From NCBI GenBank assembly GCA_031292625.1, contig JARLGU010000031.1, positions 186,001 to 250,000 of the forward strand: 64,000 bases of DNA, in the 5' to 3' direction. The notes beneath the pieces were generated by a model. The model was not told where the DNA came from, ran no database searches, and worked only from the letters and a program-made list of their open reading frames with translations. The position numbers and the translations under genes are program-made. Within the stretch, counting starts at the first letter, position 1. Each line of letters begins with the position of its first letter. The stretch is from Capsulimonadaceae bacterium. Lineage in GTDB: Bacteria > Armatimonadota > Armatimonadia > Armatimonadales > Capsulimonadaceae. Positions 53,265 to 62,483 of the stretch are shown piece after piece.

Positions 53265-53530
53265 CACTGTGTGATATATCAAATCGCCTCGTACTACGGC
53301 TCCTCCCTGCAATAGAGCAAAGAGTTCGGAGCCTTCTCTGGCCGGCCCTTCGGCGCTCTCAGGGCGATGAGCTTGTCGAACCGGCGGGCCATATTTCGTG
53401 CGCTGAAGACGGCGATTTTGTCGCAAGCAGCTGGCTGTGATTAACCTGGAGCGAAGCGACCACGAAAAAATACCCCGGCGGCATGAACCGTCTTGAATCC
53501 GTCTCGCAACGCCGATTAATGGCACACCTT
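53265..53530 (+). repeat. R2 element copy e, divergent, about 266 bp
   Basis: The right third (ACCCCGGCGGCATGAACCGTC then CTCGCAACGCCGATTAATGGCACACC) matches copies a-c. The left end CACTGTGTGATATA resembles their left terminal repeat. The middle is different and carries the pairing block GGCCCTTCGGCGCTCTCAGGGC. It appears to be an older or recombined element. The gap continues to the araA leader at 53732. Confidence 0.55.
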
Positions 53531-53581
53531 CTTTGAGATCGCCATGAGCCGTTTACGGATTATAGGGCCGGGCAAAAGAAT

Positions 53582-53596
53582 TAGCTAACCGGTTAA
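53582..53596. promoter_or_regulatory. LacI-type operator-like site upstream of the arabinose operon
   Basis: TAGCTAACCGGTTAA contains the perfect 10-bp palindrome TAACCGGTTA. Its left half matches the operator-like dyad upstream of the LacI gene at 6424 (TAGCTAA.CG). It lies 136-150 bp before araA, upstream of a possible -10 (TATGAT, about 53639). Control by the LacI protein of this window is an inference. Confidence 0.4.
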
Positions 53597-53731
53597 AATC
53601 AGCCGCTGGACCGGTGAATCGCGCCCCGGCGATTAGGGTATGATAAAATCCGTAGGCCTGGATCGCCTGGAGTTTTCATAGAGATCCACGTCCCTCTTAG
53701 GCGCAAATCAAGTAGACGAGGAGTATCGACC

Positions 53732-55222
53732 GTGACCAATCATGCTAAGAAAGCCTCCCTCTGGTTCCTTACCGGCAGTCAACATCTCTATGGACCGGCA
53801 GCGCTTGCCGAAGTCGCCGTTCATTCGCGGCAAATCGCCGAAGCGCTCGGAGAATCCCTCGGCGCTGTCGCGGTCCAATTCAAACCCGTTCTTACCGGCC
53901 CCGATGAGATCCGAAACATCATTCGCGAGGCCAACGCGGCGGACGAGTGCATTGGAATCGTGACCTGGATGCACACGTTCTCTCCCGCCAAGATGTGGAT
54001 CGCAGGGCTGTCCGAGCTGCAAAAGCCGTTGCTTCACCTACATACGCAGTTCAATCGCGATATCCCATGGTCGACGATCGACATGGATTTCATGAACCTT
54101 AACCAGGCGGCGCACGGCGATCGCGAATACGGATTTATTGGCGCGCGCATGGATATTCCGCGCAAGATCGTCGTCGGACACTGGCAGTCTCCCGACGTCA
54201 TTGCGGATATCGCGAGCTGGGCCGGCGTCGCCCTCGGACATGCGGAAAGCCGTCGCTTAAAGATCGCGCGATTTGGCGACAACATGCGCGAAGTCGCCGT
54301 GACGGAAGGCGACAAGGTCGAGGCGCAGATCAAGTTCGGCTGGTCGACGAACGGCTATGGCGTCGGCGATCTCGTCAAGCTCGTCAATGCCTTCTCGGAC
54401 GCCGAGGTGGAAAACGTCCTCAAAGAGTACGAGGCGCTATACGATTTCGCCCCGATCCTTCGCTCAGCCGGCCCGGGCCGCGATTCGGTTAAAGTGCAGG
54501 CGAGGATCGAGCTGGGTCTGAGGGCGTTTCTCGCCCAGGGCGACTTTGGGGCTTTTACAACGACGTTTGAAGACCTCCATGGTCTCGATCAGCTTCCCGG
54601 CCTCGCGGTGCAGCGCCTGATGAGCGATGGATACGGATTCGCGGGCGAGGGAGACTGGAAGACAGCTGGTCTCGTACGCGTCATGAAGACCATGGCTGGC
54701 GGTAAGAAGACGTCGTTCATGGAAGACTACACCTACAACCTGGAGAGCGGGAACGAACTTGTTCTCGGCTCGCACATGCTGGAAGTCTGCCCGTCGATCG
54801 CATCCAATCGTCCCCGGATCGAAGTGCATCCGCTTGGGATCGGCGGCAAGGCGGATCCGGCGCGCCTCGTTTTCAATGGCCTGAGCGGTCGCGGCATCTG
54901 CGCATCGATGATCGATATGGGGAGCCGCTTCCGTCTGATCGTCAACGAACTTAATGCCGTCCCCGCCCCGCAAGACATGCCCAACTTGCCCGTCGCGCGC
55001 ATTCTCTGGAAGCCGGAACCGTCTCTGCGGGTCGCGGCGGAAGCGTGGATTCAGGCTGGCGGCGCACACCATACAAGCCTCTCGCTTGCGCTGACCTCGG
55101 GCCAGCTCAGCGACTGGGCGGAGATCGTGGGCATCGAATGCGTCATCATCGACAGCGAAACCAGGCCGCTTGCATTCCGCAACGAATTGCGGCGAAACCG
55201 CGCGGCGTGGCTGCCCCGGTGA
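53732..55222 (+). CDS. araA: L-arabinose isomerase
   Basis: 496-residue cytoplasmic enzyme converting L-arabinose to L-ribulose, the usual length. Family blocks: WFLTGSQHLYGP (about 11-22), VTWMHTFSPAKMWIAGL (about 77-93), GFAGEGDWKTAGLVR with FMEDYTYNL (about 305-340, holding metal-binding glutamates), and GAHHTSLSLALT near 448-459 with the catalytic histidine. The start is a GTG with a GAGGAG site 8 nt upstream. First gene of the operon araA, polyol dehydrogenase, araB, araD. Confidence 0.96.
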   Translation: MTNHAKKASLWFLTGSQHLYGPAALAEVAVHSRQIAEALGESLGAVAVQFKPVLTGPDEIRNIIREANAADECIGIVTWMHTFSPAKMWIAGLSELQKPLLHLHTQFNRDIPWSTIDMDFMNLNQAAHGDREYGFIGARMDIPRKIVVGHWQSPDVIADIASWAGVALGHAESRRLKIARFGDNMREVAVTEGDKVEAQIKFGWSTNGYGVGDLVKLVNAFSDAEVENVLKEYEALYDFAPILRSAGPGRDSVKVQARIELGLRAFLAQGDFGAFTTTFEDLHGLDQLPGLAVQRLMSDGYGFAGEGDWKTAGLVRVMKTMAGGKKTSFMEDYTYNLESGNELVLGSHMLEVCPSIASNRPRIEVHPLGIGGKADPARLVFNGLSGRGICASMIDMGSRFRLIVNELNAVPAPQDMPNLPVARILWKPEPSLRVAAEAWIQAGGAHHTSLSLALTSGQLSDWAEIVGIECVIIDSETRPLAFRNELRRNRAAWLPR

Positions 55223-55268
55223 TACATACAGGCTCTTGTTCCCGGTTCGGAACGAGGGAGCGTGAACA

Positions 55269-56291
55269 ATGAAAAGCTACAAACTAACCGGACTTCGGCG
55301 GTTCGACATGCTCGACGTGCCGCAGCCCGAAATCGAGCGCGACAGCGACGTTCTCGTCCGCATGCAGCGGGTGGGAGTGTGCGGCTCCGACATTCACTAT
55401 TACACGGACGGCAAGATCGGAAGCCAGCTGGTCCAATATCCCTGGGCCATTGGACACGAGGGGGCGGGCACGGTCGTGGCGACCGGTTCGCGCGTCACGG
55501 AGTTCAAGCCCGGTGACCGCGTGACATTCGACCCGGCGAAGTCCTGCGGCGAATGTGGACAGTGCCGGCAGGGACGCCCCCATACGTGCGAGAAGCTGCA
55601 GTTCCTGGGCTGCCCCGGACAGATCGAAGGTTGCCTTTCGGAATACATGGTATTCGATCAGCGGCGCTGCCTGCATGTCCCGGAGGGGCTCTCGCTCGAC
55701 GAGGCTGCGTTTGCCGAGCCGCTCTCGATCGCGCTGTACGGTGCATCGCTTTATCCGAGCATGAAAGGCGCGTCGGTCGGCGTTCTCGGCTGTGGTCCGA
55801 TCGGCCTGTGCGCGCTCCAAGTCGCGCTGGCGCACGGGGCCGCAAGGGTGTCTGTCACGGACAAGCTCGATAGCCGCCTGAAAGCCGCCCGCACGTTTGG
55901 AGCGCATTGGGCGGGGCTGCCGAGCCAATTCATCGACCGTCTGGAAAACGCGCAACTGGATGTCGTTTTTGAGTGCTGCGGCCAGCAAGACGCCATGGAT
56001 CAGGCGGTGAGAATTTTAAAACCAGGCGGCGAGCTATCGTTGATTGGCATTCCCGAAGCGAACCGGGTATCGTTCGATATCAATCTGCTGCGCCGCAAGG
56101 AGCTGCGAATTCAGAATGTCCGGCGGCAAAACGACGCCATGGGACGAGCGCTCGGCATGATCGAAAGCGGAAGCGTGAACGCACGAGCGATGATCACGCA
56201 CCGCTTCCCGTTCGCGCATACTCCCGAAGCGTTCGATCTCGTCGCGAACTACGCAGACGGCGTCATCAAGGCAATGATTTACTTCGATTGA
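55269..56291 (+). CDS. Zinc-dependent polyol/alcohol dehydrogenase (L-iditol dehydrogenase-like)
   Basis: 340-residue medium-chain dehydrogenase. Catalytic zinc ligands are C and H in VGVCGSDIHYY and GHEGAG (about 36-62). The structural zinc site is the four-cysteine CGECGQCRQGRPHTC. The Rossmann motif GVLGCGPIGLCAL is near 170-182. The best guess from context is oxidation of L-arabinitol or a related pentitol, or reduction of an arabinose-derived ketose, linked to the arabinose pathway. It lies between araA and araB with gaps of 46 and 11 bp, which is not the usual ara gene order. Confidence 0.88.
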   Translation: MKSYKLTGLRRFDMLDVPQPEIERDSDVLVRMQRVGVCGSDIHYYTDGKIGSQLVQYPWAIGHEGAGTVVATGSRVTEFKPGDRVTFDPAKSCGECGQCRQGRPHTCEKLQFLGCPGQIEGCLSEYMVFDQRRCLHVPEGLSLDEAAFAEPLSIALYGASLYPSMKGASVGVLGCGPIGLCALQVALAHGAARVSVTDKLDSRLKAARTFGAHWAGLPSQFIDRLENAQLDVVFECCGQQDAMDQAVRILKPGGELSLIGIPEANRVSFDINLLRRKELRIQNVRRQNDAMGRALGMIESGSVNARAMITHRFPFAHTPEAFDLVANYADGVIKAMIYFD

Positions 56292-56302
56292 GGTGGGATT
56301 CA

Positions 56303-57958
56303 ATGGCATCTTATACAATCGGTCTCGACTACGGGACGAACTCGGTTCGCGGTCTGTTGGTGGAACTCGGCGGAGGCCTGGAGATTGCGAGCAGCGTTTT
56401 CGAGTACCCGAGCGGAGCCGCCGGCATTATTCTCGATCCGCGAGACCCGCACGTCGCGCGGCAGAATCCGCAAGACTATATCGATGGCGCGCTCTCGGTG
56501 ATCCAGGGCGTTTTCGCGAAATCCGGCGTGGCTCCTTCGCAAGTGATCGGCATCGGAGTGGATACAACCGGATCGACGCCGATGCCGGTCGACGCCGCAG
56601 GGACGCCGTTGGCGCTGCTCCCCGAGTTCAAGGGCAATATCGACGCAATGGCCGTTCTCTGGAAGGATCACACTGGCTACGCCGACGCGCTCGAAATCAC
56701 GGCGCTGGCCGCCAAGATCCGGCCTCAATACCTGAAGAAGTGCGGCGGCGTCTATAGCGCCGAGTGGTTCTGGGCGAAGATCCTCCACAACCTTCGCGCG
56801 CATCCGGAAGTGTTCGACAAAGCCTATACGTGGGTCGAACACGCTGATTGGCTGCCCGCTCTCATGTGCGGCGCTGCGCATCCGTCAACATTGCGCCGCG
56901 GCATTTGCGCCGCCGGACACAAGGGCCTTTTCCACGCCTCGTGGGGCGGATACCCCGACGTCGAGTTCCTGTCGCAACTCGATCCCAAACTTGCCCGGGT
57001 GCGCGAAACGCTTCCGAACGAGGCATTCCATATCGGCGATCCAGCGGGAGCGCTCAGCCAAGAATGGGCAAAGCTGACTGGGCTGACCGCCGGCATCCCG
57101 GTATCGATCGGCGCGTTTGACGCCCATCTCGGAGCCGTTGGATCGGGGATCACGCCGGGGGCGCTGGTCAAGATCATCGGCACATCTACGTGCGACCTGA
57201 TGGTCGCGCCGCTTGACAAGCCGCTGCCGGATATTCCCGGTCTTTGCGGCATCGTCCCCGAGTCCATCCTCCCCGGCTACTTCGGCCTCGAAGCCGGACA
57301 GTCGGCAGTCGGCGACATCTTCAACTGGTACGTTAATTCCATCAAGCCTGCGCAAATGACGCATGAGCAGCTCACCGCCGAAGCCGAACGGCTCGCGCCC
57401 GGCGAAAGCGGCCTGCTTGCGCTCGATTGGCATAACGGCAACCGGACGGTTCTCGTCGACCAGCGGCTAACCGGCGGCGTGATTGGACTGACGCTGCACA
57501 CGACGCCGGGGGAACTCTATCGTGCATGGATCGAAGCGACGGCGTTCGGCGCGCGCGTCATTATGGAGCGCCTCGAAGAGAGCGGGCAAACGATCGGGCG
57601 AATTATCAACTGCGGAGGGATTGCCGCGAAGAACCCGATGGTTATGCAAATCTACGCCGATGTGATGGGACGTCCGATCGCGATATCGGCGAGCAACCAA
57701 ACTTGCGCCCTGGGCGCGGCGATTGCGGGCGCGGTTTGCGCCGGTGCGTTCCCTTCGTTCAGTGCGGCGACTAGCAAGCTCGCTCATCTTCAAGAACGCG
57801 TCTTCACGCCAATCGCGGAGAACCAGGCGCGTTACGAGCGGCTTTACGCGCTGTACAAGCGCATTCACGACGCCTTCGGCGTCAGCGGCGAGACCGGCGA
57901 TCTATACGACGTAATGAAGCAGCTTCTTGCGCTTCGCGAGGAGGTTCGGCATGTCTGA
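56303..57958 (+). CDS. araB: Ribulokinase
   Basis: 551-residue FGGY-family kinase that phosphorylates L-ribulose at C5. It begins YTIGLDYGTNSVRGLLVE, the ATP/substrate N-motif. It continues with GIGVDTTGSTPMPVD, a carbohydrate-binding block AEWFWAKILH and the C-terminal FGGY signature region with GGIAAKNPMVMQIYADVMG. The open frame extends upstream into the dehydrogenase gene, but ATG 56303 with a GAGGTGGGA site is the true start. It overlaps araD by 8 bp. Confidence 0.95.
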   Translation: MASYTIGLDYGTNSVRGLLVELGGGLEIASSVFEYPSGAAGIILDPRDPHVARQNPQDYIDGALSVIQGVFAKSGVAPSQVIGIGVDTTGSTPMPVDAAGTPLALLPEFKGNIDAMAVLWKDHTGYADALEITALAAKIRPQYLKKCGGVYSAEWFWAKILHNLRAHPEVFDKAYTWVEHADWLPALMCGAAHPSTLRRGICAAGHKGLFHASWGGYPDVEFLSQLDPKLARVRETLPNEAFHIGDPAGALSQEWAKLTGLTAGIPVSIGAFDAHLGAVGSGITPGALVKIIGTSTCDLMVAPLDKPLPDIPGLCGIVPESILPGYFGLEAGQSAVGDIFNWYVNSIKPAQMTHEQLTAEAERLAPGESGLLALDWHNGNRTVLVDQRLTGGVIGLTLHTTPGELYRAWIEATAFGARVIMERLEESGQTIGRIINCGGIAAKNPMVMQIYADVMGRPIAISASNQTCALGAAIAGAVCAGAFPSFSAATSKLAHLQERVFTPIAENQARYERLYALYKRIHDAFGVSGETGDLYDVMKQLLALREEVRHV

Positions 57959-58673
57959 CAAGGCGCTCGACAAACTGCGGGAAGCCGTCTGGAAAGCGAA
58001 CCTCGACCTCGTCAAGGCGGGGCTTGTCGTATTGACATGGGGCAACGCCAGCGCGGTCGACCGCGAGCGAGGGATTGTCGCGATCAAGCCGAGCGGGGTC
58101 TCCTACGACACGCTGCAAGCGGCCGATATTGTGCTCGTCTCGCTCGAAACCGGTCAGCCGCTGCCCGGGGAGCGGCTGCGGCCGTCGTCGGATACGCCCA
58201 CGCACGTGGCGCTCTACCAGCAATTTGGATCCATCGGCGGCATTGTCCACACGCATTCGCGACAGGCGACCAGTTGGGCACAAGCCTGTCGAGCCATACC
58301 CTGCTATGGGACGACGCATGCGGACACGTTCTACGGCGAGGTTCCAATCGTCAGGCCGTTGACGCCCGACGAGATTGAGAACGGCTACGAAAGCAATACC
58401 GGCGTCGCTATCGTGGAGCACTTCCGCAACGCGAAGCTCGATCCCGAGCACGTCCCCGGCGCGCTTCTCTCGTTTCACGCGCCGTTCGCTTGGGGCAAGA
58501 CGGCGGCGAATGCGGTCGAACACGCCATCATCCTCGAAGAAGTTGCCGGTCTCGCGATGCGGACGGAAGCGCTCAATGCCAGCGCATCGCTGATCCCGCG
58601 GGAGATCGCCGACAAACACTTCGAGCGAAAACACGGCGCCGGCGCATATTACGGACAGAAGGGCGAGCACTGA
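57951..58673 (+). CDS. araD: L-ribulose-5-phosphate 4-epimerase
   Basis: 240-residue class II aldolase-fold enzyme that makes D-xylulose 5-phosphate. Metal/catalytic residues are D81 and H100, H102 in VHTHSRQATSWAQ, with H176 in SFHAPFAWG. The substrate-phosphate motif TWGNASAVD is near 29-37. GAGGAGG precedes the start. Last gene of the arabinose operon. Confidence 0.95.
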   Translation: MSDKALDKLREAVWKANLDLVKAGLVVLTWGNASAVDRERGIVAIKPSGVSYDTLQAADIVLVSLETGQPLPGERLRPSSDTPTHVALYQQFGSIGGIVHTHSRQATSWAQACRAIPCYGTTHADTFYGEVPIVRPLTPDEIENGYESNTGVAIVEHFRNAKLDPEHVPGALLSFHAPFAWGKTAANAVEHAIILEEVAGLAMRTEALNASASLIPREIADKHFERKHGAGAYYGQKGEH

Positions 58674-58710
58674 GAGCGTGTCGCCGCACTGGTTTCCGGT
58701 CGTCGCAAGC

Positions 58711-59478
58711 TTACCCCTCCGCTTGTGCAATCCAGTTGCGCAGCGTTCGCGCATCCGCCAAAAACGCCTCGGGTTCGTCGCCGGCTACGAACTCGATCAG
58801 TAAAGAAGCCGGCACGCCCCGCTTAACGAGGATGTCAAGGTAGTTCCGCCACTCAGCGTCTCCATCGGACAGGGGCAGACGGTCTGTAGCCTTCCACTGG
58901 AATACGTGTACGTGTGCGAGGATCTCCGAAACCGCCTCGAGGCTCGCCAACCGCTCCGTGACCGTCTCGGTTACCGACGGCTGCCAGAGGGTTCGCAAAG
59001 CCGGGTGATTCGCGCGGGCAAGCAGCGCGAACGTCGCTGACGCCTTATCAGCGATGGTGCCTCGGTGATACTCGAATGCCACGATAATCCCGGCTGCCCG
59101 TGCAAGATCCGCAATCCGATGCGCGTCGGCGGCAACGTGGTCCACGTATGCTTCGTCCGCATCCGCCGAGTCGCGGTTTCCCGCCCAAACGCGGATCACC
59201 GGCGCGCCGAGCGCGACTGCCGTATCGAGAACGGCATCGAACTCCGGGCTGTCGTCGCCTCCAACGCGATAGTACGATCCGTACGCGGTGGTCGAGAGGC
59301 CGGCGGCCTCGGTCAGCCGCCGAACCGTCGCCGCGGTCTTCACGTCGCCGTGCGGAACGTGAACGTCGCCGCCCCACTCAATCCCGAAGAGGCCGGCTTT
59401 GGACACCAGCGTGACGACATCCGCTGGAATGAGTTTGCGAAACGTAATCGAAACGAGACCTGGAGTAAATAAGCTCAT
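58711..59478 (-). CDS. Sugar phosphate isomerase/epimerase, AP endonuclease 2-like TIM barrel
   Basis: 255 residues of the xylose-isomerase-like TIM-barrel family. Metal-ligand candidates are E in VAFEYHRGT (about 142) and H in ILAHVHVFQWK (about 190), with an E in LIEFVAGDEPE (about 231). These enzymes act on keto-sugars, inositols or sugar phosphates; the substrate is not fixed. A 4-bp overlap with the PfkB kinase gene upstream makes them a coupled pair. Confidence 0.78.
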   Translation of the reverse strand: MSLFTPGLVSITFRKLIPADVVTLVSKAGLFGIEWGGDVHVPHGDVKTAATVRRLTEAAGLSTTAYGSYYRVGGDDSPEFDAVLDTAVALGAPVIRVWAGNRDSADADEAYVDHVAADAHRIADLARAAGIIVAFEYHRGTIADKASATFALLARANHPALRTLWQPSVTETVTERLASLEAVSEILAHVHVFQWKATDRLPLSDGDAEWRNYLDILVKRGVPASLLIEFVAGDEPEAFLADARTLRNWIAQAEG

Positions 59479-60377
59479 CGAGCCGCCTCATCGTCAATCT
59501 GGCGAACGTCGTAAACAGGCGTTCCGCCGCTGCGGGATGCGACCAATTCCCCGGTCCGGCACGCTCGCGCCAACGCATCCGCAGGCAAGCGGCCGCCCAA
59601 CAGACTGGCGAGCAGCGCGGCCAGGAACGCGTCGCCGGAGCCGACGGTATCCTTCACCTCGACGGGACGCCCCGCCTGCCAGTGCCATTCGCCTTCCCAG
59701 AGCAGGCCCGCACCCCGTTCTCCTGCCGTCACGCAGACGCTCTTCAGCCCGCATCGCCGAGCCCAGCGCGCGGCGTGTTCGTGAAGGCTTGCGGGATCCG
59801 GCCGGCCAGCGCCCGGTATATCGTGCACGACCTCGACATCGTTCAGCTTAAGCAGATCGGCCCGCGAGGCGGCGAACTCGATGGAATCCGGCCGGTCAAA
59901 CGGCGGTCGCAGGTTGATGTCCAGAACTCGAAGCCCCTTAAAAACAGACAGCACGCTGTCCAGCGAGCGCCGGTTGTTCGCTTCGCGCATTGAGAGGGTC
60001 CCAAAGACCAATGCGGCGCATGCGGGCGCGGCGTCGATCAAGGCGTCGCTTGCCGGGATGCGGTCCCACGCGACATTTTCGACGATTGTGTAAACTGGGT
60101 TTGTTGGCACGGACGCGTCCACCTGAACGGTACCCGTTGGAGCATCGGCGATCGTCGCGAGAAAGTCAGTCGTCAGGCCCCAACCGGCAACTCGGCGGCG
60201 AACTTCATCGCCGAGAAAGTCCGCGCCGACGGCGGAAACGATGAGCGGGTCGCAGCCGTGCAGGGCTAGATGATACGCAACGTTAGTCGGAGCGCCGCCC
60301 ATAAACAGGCCGGCGGGAAGACAATCCCAGAGGATCTCTCCGAGACAGATAATGGAGGGGCGATTAAATGGCGACAT
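59475..60377 (-). CDS. PfkB-family carbohydrate kinase (fructokinase-like)
   Basis: 300-residue sugar kinase. It starts IICLGEILWDCLPAGLFMGGAPTNVAYHLALHG, close to bacterial fructokinases. The second signature DTVGSGDAFLAALL is at about 244-257 with the catalytic aspartate D251. Its context with the isomerase encoded immediately downstream suggests a ketose made by that enzyme is phosphorylated here. Single-base gaps are absent; the stop overlaps the next start. Confidence 0.88.
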   Translation of the reverse strand: MSPFNRPSIICLGEILWDCLPAGLFMGGAPTNVAYHLALHGCDPLIVSAVGADFLGDEVRRRVAGWGLTTDFLATIADAPTGTVQVDASVPTNPVYTIVENVAWDRIPASDALIDAAPACAALVFGTLSMREANNRRSLDSVLSVFKGLRVLDINLRPPFDRPDSIEFAASRADLLKLNDVEVVHDIPGAGRPDPASLHEHAARWARRCGLKSVCVTAGERGAGLLWEGEWHWQAGRPVEVKDTVGSGDAFLAALLASLLGGRLPADALARACRTGELVASRSGGTPVYDVRQIDDEAAR

Positions 60378-60460
60378 TCTGAGATTATACTCCTGTGGCG
60401 CTTACATCGGAGCGGCACTGCAATTGTGCGCATTAGCCGTCGGAGCCGCTGAGCGAACGC

Positions 60461-60724
60461 TCAGAACGGCCGGTACCAACCTGACGGCCGGCGTTTGCCC
60501 GCTTTCTGTGAGTCGTCCTCGTCCTCGTTTACGAGTAACGAGCCTTGCCGGCGCACGGCGCGCGCGCTTACCTTGAGTTCGCTGACATCGGCGTATCCCT
60601 GCCGCGCAAGATCCTCGATCTTGAGTTGCGCAGCCTTCTCACGCGCTTCCTCCATGCTATCCGCTTCGACCGAAACTGAAGCGACGCCGGTAAACGTAAT
60701 CGTCAATTTGTAATGATTCGCCAT
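60461..60724 (-). CDS. Small conserved-looking protein
   Basis: 87-residue soluble protein. The first 55 residues make a beta-alpha-beta unit (YKLTITFTGVASVSVEADSMEEAREKAAQL), similar to small DpnD/PcfM-like or dodecin-like folds. The tail is acidic then basic and probably disordered. Composition matches neighbours. I do not recognise the family. It lies upstream of the PfkB gene on the same strand (83-bp gap) and may belong to that unit. Confidence 0.6.
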   Translation of the reverse strand: MANHYKLTITFTGVASVSVEADSMEEAREKAAQLKIEDLARQGYADVSELKVSARAVRRQGSLLVNEDEDDSQKAGKRRPSGWYRPF

Positions 60725-60914
60725 TGCGATAGTTTACCTTGACGACATGAATCTAACGGCTCGAACTTCGCCGCGAATTTGCGTCTTATTTTCCATGGGA
60801 AGTCTTGTCATCGCCCTTCCGCCGCCGTCGCGCGGAGGTTCCCAGGTATACTTGGCAAAGCGTCTCGCATCCCCCCGAGATGCGCGATTTACGATTCACA
60901 TCGAGGAACAAAAC

Positions 60915-62468
60915 ATGCACGAAACACACGCATTCATAATGCGTTTGGTCGTCCTTATGTTGATTGCCGTCGTCGCCATGGCGACCGCGCAAGCGGCGCC
61001 CAAGCTGCCGTCATTCTTTTCCGACGGAATGGTGCTGCAACGCGACCTTCCACTCGCAATTTGGGGCTGGGCGCAGCCCGCCGAAAAGATCCATGTTGAA
61101 ATCGCCGGAAAGAGCGCCGACGCCGTAACGGGACCAGACGGCCGCTGGAGCGCCACCCTGCCGGCCCTGGCTGCTGGCGGCCCATTCACGCTGACGGTGC
61201 GCGGCGACGAGACCTTGACGCTAAACGATGTCTACGCGGGCGAAGTTTGGCTTTGCTCCGGACAGTCGAATATGGCGTTCACACTCAACCACAGCCTAAA
61301 GGCAGCGGATGAGATCGCAAAGGCGGACTTGCCGCTCCTGCATGTCTTTACGGTGCGCGAGCAGTTTTCGCTTACGCCGCTCGACAACGTAAAGGGACGC
61401 TGGACCGCGTGCACGCCTGCATCGGCGGGCGGCATTTCGGCCGTCTCATACTACTTTGGCAAGGATCTGGTCCGAGCGTTGAACGTCCCGGTCGGCCTGG
61501 TCGTCAGCAGCATTTCCGGGACCCCGGCCGAAGCATGGACAACCCGCGACGCCCTTGCAGGCGATCCGGCGTACGCCAGCCAGCTCGACCCGTGGAAAGA
61601 TGTTACCCCCAGCCAGTTCGTTGAAATCGGCAAGGCGTATACCGCATTTCAGCACGAAAGGGATGTCGTCCATCCAGCAGCTGTCAAGGAAGCCAAGGAA
61701 AAGGGCTTGCCCGAACCGCCCGCCCCCGTGTCGCCCAAGCTGCGGCTGCACGATTGTCCGGGCGCCGTTTACGACGGCATGATCGCTCCGCTCGTACCGC
61801 TCTCCCTGCGCGGCGTTCTTTGGCTGCAGGGTGAAAACAACAGCGGTCGCCCCGCGCAATATGCCAAACTGCTGCAAACGATGATCTACCTCTGGCGCGC
61901 CAATTGGAACCGTCCGGATCTCGCGTTCGATATCGTCGAAATCGCCAACTTCGAGGCGGTCACGCCGCAGCCGGTCGAAAGCGGGTGGGCCACGTTGCGC
62001 GAAAGCCAGCGAAAGGCCCTCGTGCTGCCCAATACCGGTCTTGCAGTCACAATCGATCTGGGCGAGGCCAACAATATCCACTATCTGAACAAAGCTCCGG
62101 CCGGGCAGCGCGCGGCGCGGTGGGCGCTCGCAAGCGTCTACAAACAGCCAGGAGTGGTCGCGTCGGGACCGATGGAAACGTCCGTGTCCGCCGAAGGCGA
62201 CACGCTTGTTGTGCATTTCGCGAACGTCGCGGAGGGCCTCTCGGCGCGCGGCGGCGGACCGCTCAAAGAGTTTGCGGTCGGCAACGGCGACGGTAAGTTC
62301 GTCTGGGCCGATGCAACCATTGCCGGTCATACGGTTCGCGTCCACGCGGACGGGGTCGTTAAGCCGTCAGTTGTTCGCTACGCTTGGGCGGACAATCCCG
62401 AAGGCGCGAACCTTGTGAACTCCGAGGACCTTCCGGCCGCTCCTTTTGAGGCCAGCGTCACGCGTTAG
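60915..62468 (+). CDS. Sialate O-acetylesterase-type SGNH esterase
   Basis: 517-residue exported esterase with a signal peptide (about 1-27, ending ATAQA). A beta-sandwich (KLPSFFSDGMVLQRDLPLAIWGWA) precedes the SGNH domain with the nucleophile in LCSGQSNMAF (about 112-121) and GVLWLQGENNSGR. Family members remove acetyl groups from sialic acids, xylan or pectin. In this window a plant-polymer role is more likely. The open frame starts 56 codons earlier, but ATG 60915 has a GAGGAA site and begins the signal peptide. It is 15 bp before the next gene. Confidence 0.85.
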   Translation: MHETHAFIMRLVVLMLIAVVAMATAQAAPKLPSFFSDGMVLQRDLPLAIWGWAQPAEKIHVEIAGKSADAVTGPDGRWSATLPALAAGGPFTLTVRGDETLTLNDVYAGEVWLCSGQSNMAFTLNHSLKAADEIAKADLPLLHVFTVREQFSLTPLDNVKGRWTACTPASAGGISAVSYYFGKDLVRALNVPVGLVVSSISGTPAEAWTTRDALAGDPAYASQLDPWKDVTPSQFVEIGKAYTAFQHERDVVHPAAVKEAKEKGLPEPPAPVSPKLRLHDCPGAVYDGMIAPLVPLSLRGVLWLQGENNSGRPAQYAKLLQTMIYLWRANWNRPDLAFDIVEIANFEAVTPQPVESGWATLRESQRKALVLPNTGLAVTIDLGEANNIHYLNKAPAGQRAARWALASVYKQPGVVASGPMETSVSAEGDTLVVHFANVAEGLSARGGGPLKEFAVGNGDGKFVWADATIAGHTVRVHADGVVKPSVVRYAWADNPEGANLVNSEDLPAAPFEASVTR

Positions 62469-62483
62469 CAGGTATGAGCCGGT

